Positions 56,088 through 64,000 of a stretch of 64,000 bases of DNA are shown piece by piece. The position numbers were made by a program, and so were the translations under genes. The stretch is from positions 124,001 to 188,000 of the forward strand of contig JBBHKE010000276.1 in assembly GCA_037447655.1 (NCBI GenBank), read 5' to 3'. The notes below the pieces were generated by a model. The model had not been told where the DNA came from. It saw only the letters and a list, made by a program, of their open reading frames with translations, and made no database searches. Origin of the DNA: Zygnema cylindricum (Eukaryota; Streptophyta; Zygnematophyceae; Zygnematales; Zygnemataceae). The stretch's first letter is position 1. Each line of letters begins with the position of its first letter.

Positions 56088-58643
56088 TGACCATCACTGA
56101 TGATTGGTCTCAGTATTCCCGAGTGTATTTTTTGAAAAACAAGTCCGAAGCTCAGGATTGTTTTAGACAATATAAAGCATGGAGCGAAAAACTCCATTAA
56201 ACTCCAATAAAGAGAATAAGGAGTGACAATGGTGGAGAGTATACTTCTAACCATTTTGAGGATTTTCTGAAGGAAGATGGGGTTCAACACCAAAAGACAG
56301 TTCCAGAAAACCTGGAACAGAATGGGGTAGTTGAAAGGTTAAATAAAACACTAAGTGATAGTGCTAGAAGTATGTTGTCAGATAAGAAGATAGGAAAAAG
56401 GTTTTGGGCAGAAGCAATGAACTGTGCTAATTACCTCAAAAATAAAGTTCTTACTTCAGCTATAAAAGATCAAACACCTTATGAGAGATGGACAGGCCGG
56501 AAACCAGACATATCTCACTTAAAGGTTTTCGGCAGTCAAGTATTCAGTCTAGATACAGATCGGTCTAATTGGAAGCTAGATCCTAAAGGAAAATCGGGAT
56601 ACTTATTAGGATATGATGAGGATGTTAAAGAATATAGAGTTTATGATCTAAAAAGGGAAGATATAATCTTAGTAAAGCATCTAGTAGTTATGCATGAAGG
56701 AAAGTCTGTGGATCCCTTCAAATATACAAAGTCAGTAATATCAGATTTGAGTCAGAAAATTCTGATGAATTTGAGCTTCCTAACTATCCAAGTTTTAGAG
56801 AAGATGACATTCTTGCAGGTACAAATCAGACCGAAAAGGACTCGGATGTGGAAACTCCAGTGACAACTCTACTTGAAGCGGAAGACGTGGTGGAAATTGA
56901 TTCGGAATCAAGGGATAGGGGAGAAGCCGAGTTTGTTCGAAAGAATCCACAAGAACCATCTATTCTGGCCTCGGATTTTGAGGGGGGAAGGAGAAGTAGC
57001 AAAATACTACAAGAAAAACATGTTAATAACAAGGTAACTAAACTATCTCATCAAGATGAACCTCAAACTTATGGAGAGGTGATGACTTGTCCAGAAAGAA
57101 ACCGGTCGAAGATTGCCATCAATGAGGAGATGGCCTCAATTATGGCAGCAAATACTTGGGAGCTGGTGGATTGTCCACCTAACCGAAAACCAATCGGTTG
57201 TAAGTGGGTTTTCAAATTAAAACTGAACCCAGATAACACAATCGAGCGCTACAAGGCCCGATTAGTGGCAAAGGGATTTACACAAAAAGAGGGAATTGAC
57301 TACGAGGAAACCTTTGCCCCGGTGGTCAGATTTCCCTCCGTCCGCATACTTCTCAGCTTGGCAGCAGCGGAAAACATGGAAGTGCACCAGATGGACATCA
57401 AGACAACCTTTTTGCATAGAGAATTGGAAAAGGAGATCTTCATGCGACAACCCGAAGGGTTTGTGGAGGAAGGAGAGGAGAGTAAGGTATGCCGGCTGAT
57501 TAAATCTCTTTATGGTTTGAAACAGGCGCCTCGACAGTGGAATAAGAAGCTTGATGAGTTTCTTACCGGTCTGGGATATATCCGGATCAGCTCAGATCAC
57601 TCAATCTATGTTTTAGAAGATGAGGAAAGTTTTATATTTATTGCAATTTATGTTGATGATTTGCTTGTTTTAAGTAAATCAATGGAAAAAATTAATAAAC
57701 TGAAAACCGATCTTCAGGGGAGATTTGAAATGAAGGATATGGGGGAAGCAAAATATATTTTGGGAATTCAAGTAGAGAGAGATCGAAAAACAAAAATTAT
57801 AAGATTGACTCAAAAGGAAGCAATAGGGAACATGCTTGAAAAATTTCAAATGGATAAAGCTAATTGTTGTACAACTCCAATGGAGTTGAAGAAGCGAAGT
57901 GAGGGGAGTGATGAAGAAGGAGTCAAAGTCTTAGAGAAGGAATTATCTCTTGAAGAACAGAAGTTCATGCAGACTATTCCTTACAGGCAAGTAGTTCGAA
58001 GTCTAATCTATTTTATGAATTGTACCCGCCGAATTTAGCTGCTGCTGTAGGAGTTCTGAGTAGAAGTCTAAATGCTCCCACTAAAAGGGATTGTGAGGCA
58101 GCTAAGAGAGTCCTTAGATATTTGATAGGAACTAGGGATCTATGGTTCCATTTGGGTGGGGAGAATACTGACATCACTACTTGGAGTGATGCCTATTATG
58201 GTGATGCTCCGATGAGGAGATGCACTTCTGGATATGTATTATATGTGGGTGTTGGGGCTTGCTGTTGGAGTATCAAACAACAAAAAGTTATTGCTCAGTC
58301 CACCATGGAGGCTGAGTATATAGCCTCTTGCTCTGCAGTAAAAGAATTGATGTGGGTCAAGTCTTTGCTTGGTGAGCTTGGTCACCTTAAGAGTGGTGTG
58401 CAGAATTTTTTTTGTTATAATCAGGCAGCAATCGCTATTTCTGCCAATCCTAAACATCATTTTAAAGCCAAACACATGGACATCAGACTCAACTTTGTTA
58501 GAAAGAAAGTAGAAAACAAAATAATCAGTTTAGAGTACCGACCAGATAGTGAGATGGTAGCAGATATGATGACCAAACCTGTGCCTTCCCCTAAGCTAAT
58601 TTTCTGCAGGGAAAAGTGTGGTCTGAAATTAAAGATTGACTAG
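56088..58643 (+). pseudogene. Element B integrase, RT and RNase H (few breaks)
   Basis: Integrase continues in the shifted frame (SDNGGEYTSNHF near 56,221, then a stop near 56,200 in HET-type context and further small breaks). The C-terminal region is open at 56,372-56,863, and a one-base loss near 56,739 shifts the frame. RT is open at 56,848-58,038 (CKWVFKLKLNPDN, MDIKTTFLH, YVDD at 57,649-57,660). A two-base change near 58,028 leads into RNase H (58,020-58,643; TTWSDAYYGD, STMEAEYIAS, EMVADMMTKP). This is the best preserved Copia pol in the window, but it is not functional as read. Confidence 0.93.
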
Positions 58644-58656
58644 AAAATAAGGGGAG
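58644..58656 (+). promoter_or_regulatory. Polypurine tract of element B
   Basis: AAAATAAGGGGAG between the pol stop and the 3' LTR; this is the usual plus-strand primer site. The same tract precedes LTRs A and H. Confidence 0.85.
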
Positions 58657-59712
58657 TGTAGAAATTAAGGGTCTTTTTAAGTATTTTCTATGTCTGAATA
58701 GAAATAAGAAAGAAGCCGAGGTAGTCTACCTCTAACTTCTCTCTCCAACTTCTCAAACTTGTCGCAGTCACTGAGAAATTGGAGAAGGAGCTAGAGCCAT
58801 GGCTACCTAGGCTATCCAGAGGTTTACGGGAAAATATATTTTAGTTAGGGGTTTAATTTACTAAAAGATATGTGCCTGCAACAGGATTTGATCCTGGTAC
58901 CTGCCGGTCGGAGACAACCAGTAGCCAGTAGCCTTAGCCGTTAAGTCTAGGAGTAGTGTTATGTACTATATGGTTTGATAATTACTTAAGCATTTATACG
59001 TATGATAGTTCATTTAACTGTAACTGTTTACGGGAGACATATATCCAGTAAATGTAAAAGTACGGATTCCGGTACGGATACGAAACCAATACCGTGCATT
59101 TATTTCTTTAGTGAAACGAAGACCGCGCATGTATTTATTACGGCTACGATTAAATGTGAATTTAATCGGATGGCTGAAATTAACGTCGAGATCGCGGAAG
59201 AGGATTTCGGCAGTTTGTGGTCATCGCCACATCGGATAACACGTGGCGGAATGACATTGGATCGCGGCATCTCCGAGGATTAAGGGAGCGAATCCGGACA
59301 TACCACGTGTCAACATTTTGGCCATGTCGTACAATGGCCGTACATAAAGTACACCGGCAGCTATACTTTTGTGTACGAAATTGAAATCTGATTGGTTCCG
59401 TACATTAGTAGATAGAGTCTGTGAAAGAGATAGGACTTCGAAAAATTAGAAGATATGACCCTCTCTCCCAGAGAGCTTCTATACAAAAGGTCAACTTTGA
59501 CCCTCCATAACTTACTGCTCAGGGGAGCAAATTCAGAGATTCCTTTTGCTATCGATTTAGGGGAGTTTTGTCTTCACAGGGGTGAAGTTGGTCAGAGTTT
59601 TTGTCTGCCAGGGTGGCAGTTATTTTTGCTGAAACACAAAGGGGTCACGGTTATCCTAGAGGCTTCTTAGAAGCTGTCCACTCTCAGGACTTATGGAGGT
59701 CTCAGAGTTTCA
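58657..59712 (+). repeat. 3' LTR of element B
   Basis: It starts TGTAGAAATTAAGGG and ends AGAGTTTCA, followed by the TTTTT duplication and then the integrase of element C. Confidence 0.93.
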
Positions 59713-59717
59713 TTTTT

Positions 59718-60203
59718 GGTGTTGAACTCCCTCATCTCTCAAATATTCCTCAAACTGGTTAAACGTATATTCTCCCCCATTATAACTCTTTATTCTCCTT
59801 ATGCGGGTTCCATGCAACTTTTCACTCCAGGCTTTATATTCTTTGAAGTAAGTTGGTGTTTTAGACTTTTTTTTTATAAAGTAGACAATAGAGTATCTAG
59901 ACCAGTCATCAGTTATAATCAACATAAACCTCTTCCCTCCCACCGAAGGTACTTTTGCAGGTCCCCATATATCTGTGTGGACGAAATCTAGTATTTTCTC
60001 ACCTCTATATGTGGCGGCTTTGGGTAAGGGAAGTCTGTGAGCCTTACCTTTAGCACAGCCACTACAATCATTCATCATTTCATTATCCCCAAACTGAATT
60101 CCTTCTACTACACCAAGCTTCTTTATTTCCCTCAGCTTATCAAAATGCACATGGCCCAACCGCTTATGCCAAATCATCAAATTTGGAACACTAACATAGT
60201 AAG
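59718..60203 (-). pseudogene. Copia element C, GAG-pre-integrase and integrase N part
   Basis: On the minus strand from 60,203: YYVSVPNLMIWHKRLGHVHFDKL, CSGCAKGKAHRLPLP, then integrase with HTDIWGPAKVP, DDWSRYS and the second acidic region (SYNGGEYTFNQFEEYL). In NGGEY the preceding residue is Tyr where Asp is normal, so a catalytic residue is lost. The frame runs up to the B insertion. The upstream end is cut by element D at 60,204. Confidence 0.9.
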
Positions 60204-61371
60204 TGTTGAAATTTAAGTATTTTCTAGGTCTGTGTTAGGATAGAAAAGAGCAGAGGCAGTCTTCCTCTCACTCCTTTCTCCAAGCCCTCACACTTGTTGT
60301 AGTCACTGAAGGCTAGATAGGGAGCTAGAGCCAAGGCTGCCTAGGCTTTCTAGTGAGACACTAGTTTTTTCTAATAGATTTACCAAAAGGGGATTGATGA
60401 ACCAAGGATTTGATCTTGGTACCTACCAGGGATTGACGAACCAAGGATTTGATCCTGGTACCTACCGTCCGTCAGAATAGCCGGCAACCGATAACTTTAT
60501 CCTATAATCTAAGAACTTTGTTAGGATACGTGGGGAATATTTAAACAATTAAACGTCAGACAATTCATTTAACTAACAAAAGTACAGTGGAACATAGAAC
60601 GTGTCGTAATCTATTGTATCGCACGAAATAAATGGTGCGAACATTTATTTCAAAGGCTTACTTTAAAAGGCGATCTAATCAGACAACCGTGGTTAGCGTC
60701 GGCTTCACAGAAAGAACAATTTGGCGGTTTGTAGACGTTGCCACTCCGGATGACACGTGGCAACATCATACGGGTTAACAGAATCTCCGAAACGGAAGTC
60801 AACAAATGCGGATGTGACAAATATCGCATTATGGCTATGTTGTACAATGTCCGTACAAAAAGTTATCCGGCGCTTGTACTTTCCTCTACAGTACAGTCTT
60901 GTGATTGGTCGGTATTTCAGTACTAGGGGGTTTAGAGAGGGGTTTAGGACTTAAAATATTTTGGGTAGGTAGCCGCCTCTCCCAAAGAGTAGCCTGTATA
61001 AAAGGCTAACTTTGGCTAGCTATAACAACTAACTCAATTAACCATTTTCAGTGATTCTTTTTGGTACCGACTAAAGGGAGTTCAGGCTATATAGCGGTGT
61101 AGCCGGTCAAAGTGTTTCCCTCCCAGGGTGGTTGCATTTTTAAGGGAAAGTCAAAGTGGGGAATGTTATCCAAAACTCATATTCTAACTTCGCATTCTAT
61201 GGTGGAACTGAGCACACACAGAGTCTTAATTCACAGGGGTGAAGCTGTAATAAGGTTCTGATTGTCAAGGGGTCAATCGTTTGGGTTTATATAAACTTCG
61301 AATCTGCACTATCTAGATTAGCTTCTTTGGACCTGCGAATTCTGTGTGGCAATGGTGCCCATAGAATTATA
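60204..61371 (+). repeat. 5' LTR of Copia element D
   Basis: It starts TGTTGAAATTTAAGTATTTT within the GAG-pre region of C and ends ATAGAATTATA (1,168 bp). It is the same subfamily as solo LTR K. The target flank on the left is GTAAG. It includes a duplicated segment (AACCAAGGATTTGATC twice, 60,402-60,446) and an ACACGTGGC box near 60,752. Confidence 0.87.
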
Positions 61372-61660
61372 GGTTATGGGCCCACCATCTAGGTTGCCTA
61401 TATTTGATGGAACATACTTTACTTAATGGGAGTTCATGATGGAGGGATTGCTTTTCGAAAAGTACTTATGGGAATTTTTCGGGACAACTAAGGTGTCTGC
61501 CACAGGCCTTTGGAGGAACTCACTATGAAGAATCATCTGGGCTTTCCAAAAAACCAACAAGAGTAAGGATGCAATGGAAGATAAAGGGACAATCATTACC
61601 ATGGAAGGGGGAAAAAGGGAGAAGGATAAAGGGACAGCGATGGTGAGGGAAGCTAGGCTC
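61372..61660 (+). pseudogene. Copia element D, primer-binding site and start of gag
   Basis: GGTTATGGGCCCACC (61,372-61,386) is the perfect primer-binding site. Gag starts near ATGATGGAGGGATTGC (61,436). It is cut at 61,660 by LTR L; the rest of D is outside the window. Confidence 0.82.
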
Positions 61661-62688
61661 TGTTGAAATTAATAGATTTGTAGAGTATTTTCTAGATATA
61701 AATATGTTAGTATAAAAGGAAAAAGAAAAGGACAAACAACCTGCCTCTATCTCCTCTCTCTAGCCCCCATACTTGTAGTCACTGAAGGATAAAGAGGGTG
61801 GTTGAACAATGGTTGTCTTAGTTCAACAAGTAGTTATTTTTAGTAGGTTACTAAAAAGATACCTGACGGACCTAGGATTTGATCCCGGTACCTGCGGTTA
61901 GTCAAGTTGGGCGGTCAACTTTATCTTATTAGACTAGGAACAATGCTAAATGCTATAGGGTGTGATATATATAAATTTATTTAGGAGTGAACGAATTCAT
62001 TTAACTGAAACTGTATACGGCATGCATTGATACAGTTTTGTAAAGTACGAAATATGATACTATTTCGAAACGGATACCACGCATTTTGTTTCGACAGCGA
62101 AATGAATATTGCGCAAGTATTTATTACGGCTGAGATAGCATTTCGGTTCATATCCAACGACGCACATCATCGCCGAAATCCCGGAGTGGTCACTTTGGCT
62201 TTTTGTGGCATGGCATAACCTGGCGCCACGTGGAGAGATCACATTTGGTCGCGGGAATTCTGAGGAACCTATGGACGAGCAAAAAGAGGGCACGCATCCA
62301 CGTAATAGCATTGTCGTACATTTTTCGTACAAAAGGTACAACGACAGCAGTACTTTTTGGTATGGTACAACAATATAAATGGTCCGTACTTCAGCAGATA
62401 GGAGTTATTAGAGGGAATCAGGACTTAGTGTTTTTAGATACAGTGACCTCTCCCCTTGAGGGTTTGTATAAAATAGGCATCTTTGCCACCCCATAACTTA
62501 TCGGCTCGTTGGCCGTTTTCAGTGATTCTTTTTGCTACAGACTCAAGAGAGTCCACGCTGCACAAGGGTGCAGTCAAACTGTCCGTTTGCCTTCTTGGGC
62601 AGCAGTGGTTGTGGCTTGAAGTGGGTCAGGGAAAAACTATCTAGAGGCTTCCTGTATTATGTAGTCTAATGGAGGACAGAGAATTGAA
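61661..62688 (+). repeat. 5' LTR of Copia element L
   Basis: It starts TGTTGAAATTAATAG and ends GAGAATTGAA (1,028 bp), the same subfamily as solo LTR F. It is inserted in D's gag leader, with GGCTC on its left. Confidence 0.88.
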
Positions 62689-64000
62689 GGTTATGGGCCC
62701 ACCCTCTAGGTTGCCCACCTTTAATAGATCTTGGTTCATCTATTAGGAAGCCATGATGATAGGGGCTTTGTGCGAAAAACGATAGTGGGGTATCGTCAGT
62801 GGACAAGTGAAACGTCCATTTTCGGGAACTCCGCCAAGATTTGGAGGAGTAAGAATTCTTGCAGCAACGAGTGCTTCCGCGGAGGAGGCAAATGATGGGG
62901 ACAACAGTGTGTCCGAAAAAGGGAAAGGGAAGGAGACACCACTCACCCCTATTGCCACGACACCGGGAGCGGCGGCCGTGAAGATCGTGGAGAACGATAC
63001 TCAAATGTGCGAAGACATAAACATGGCTGCTAAAAACTTCATTCTAAGGAACCTCACTCAAGCTTTAGCCACCCCTCACCTTCACATTTACAAGGCCGAG
63101 GAGTTGTGGGTAAGTTTGGTGGAGATCTATAGAGTTGGTACTATTCATGAGCTCGAGTTGGCTGAGCAAAAGCTAGAGAGTTACACTTACAAAGGTGGAA
63201 AGATGTTTGATTATTGCAATGATCTTTCTTGTTTGTATATGGAGATGGAAAGTGATGATAGACATGTACAATGAAAATGAAAGTTAACACTCTCATCATG
63301 AAGTTACCAGATGAGTATGAGAACATAGTGTACTAAGTACAAGAAATGACTAATAGTTCATAGAAATGGAATAAAGTGGTCCGGATGATACTTGTGGAAG
63401 AAAACGCCATGGAGATTAGGAGAGGAGGAAAGAGCATTCAAGCTCTAGCTAACGAGGGGACCGATGGGGGAAGGATCCGAAGAAACCGTACAAAGGGGAA
63501 AGAGATCAATCTGGAGGACCAAGGCCCCTAAAGGGCCTTTGCCATTTTTACAAAAAGCCATGACACTTTATCGCGGATTGTGTCAAGCTGTCAGAGCTGA
63601 GGCTCCAAGAGAACCGTGGAGGGGGTTCTTCCCGAGGGAAGAAAAAGGCACTTGTGGTCACAAAAGTGACAGGAGAAACCGAGGATGATTCTTCTGAGGA
63701 GGATAGGGGGCTTCTTCTTGACGAGAGTCTGGAGGAGAAGGAGATCCCTCGGAGACAAAAGTGTGCCCTTAGAGCCATTCGGGAAGCTCCACAGGAAGGA
63801 TGGATCATCGACTCAGGTGCATCGATGGATATGTGTCGTGATAAGGAACTTTTCACTTAGCTAAGAAACATCCCTATTGTAGAGATAGAGTATGGGGATG
63901 GGAGAGTGGTTACAACGGATCTAGTGGGGTCAGTATATCAGAAAGTCTTAGTGGAGGGTAAGACTTCTATACTCACATTCTCAGATGTACTCTACATTCC
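62689..64000 (+). pseudogene. Copia element L, primer-binding site, gag, protease (runs off the window)
   Basis: The perfect site GGTTATGGGCCCACC is at 62,689-62,703. Gag starts ATGATGATAGGGGC at 62,753, and its 11th codon is TAG (62,783-62,785). The capsid-like region (NMAAKNFILRNLTQALATPH, YTYKGGKMFDYCNDL) is open to 63,274 and then frameshifted. The CCHC knuckle is damaged (CHFYKKP, near 63,540). Protease reads WIIDSGASMDMC with Asp at 63,810-63,812, followed by a stop at 63,858-63,860. The element continues past 64,000. Confidence 0.9.

Larger units (their letters stand above)
53253..59712 (+). mobile_element. Copia element B, complete with both LTRs, nested in C
   Basis: This 6,460-bp element has LTRs of 1,055 and 1,056 bp, a primer-binding site, a gag-pol region of about 4.3 kb and a polypurine tract. 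Exact 5-bp duplications TTTTT flank it (53,248-53,252 and 59,713-59,717). The interrupted integrase frame of C continues in phase across the insertion if one duplication copy is removed. Over the first 320 bp the two LTRs differ at about 15 positions by eye, mostly transitions, so the insertion is old but not ancient. Confidence 0.95.

Overview
This is nuclear DNA of a land plant or a close algal relative (a streptophyte). Evidence: short GT-AG introns in a GC-rich gene, a secreted papain-type protease with EGF-like and LysM modules, a Ty3/Gypsy fragment with a chromodomain-like tail, and dense Ty1/Copia elements. The species cannot be named. The absence of compact operons and the loose gene spacing rule out a bacterial replicon.

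The window has two outer blocks of nested Copia elements and a central block with the only convincing host genes. Left block (1-26,136): the 3' end of Copia A (A's left end is outside the window) sits in the pol tail of H. Next comes solo LTR J, split by a nearly complete minus-strand element I and by solo LTR K. Copia E then spans 12,877-26,136. It contains a solo LTR in its gag, another solo LTR (F) in its 3' LTR, a truncated element G and an unexplained 2.1 kb insert. Right block (49,877-64,000): minus-strand element C is split by element B (complete, both LTRs, TTTTT target duplication) and by D, and D is split by L, which runs off the window. All copies carry stops or frameshifts. All share a primer-binding site that matches the anticodon region of initiator tRNA-Met (half-tRNA priming, as in Drosophila copia). 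Their LTRs carry an antisense tRNA-like segment.

Central block (26,137-49,876): small inverted-repeat transposons (hAT-like with 8-bp duplications, and a TA-inserting family), tandem repeats, a decayed Gypsy fragment, long purine tracts and two host genes. The main gene, minus strand 37,225-32,786, can be assembled into 11 exons with consistent phases. It encodes an 833-residue secreted protein: signal peptide, short prosegment without a visible I29 inhibitor domain, C1A (papain) protease with intact Gln/Cys/His/Asn, two EGF-like modules, five LysM domains and a C-terminal tail with five CX3C motifs. This is the window's best candidate for an undescribed system: a protease that could be tethered to chitin, peptidoglycan or other GlcNAc glycans in the wall or apoplast. 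The second gene (minus 48,536-48,306) encodes the small subunit of molybdopterin synthase (MOCS2A/CNX7 type, ending in Gly-Gly). Its stop codon abuts a G-rich minisatellite. The two genes have no visible functional link.
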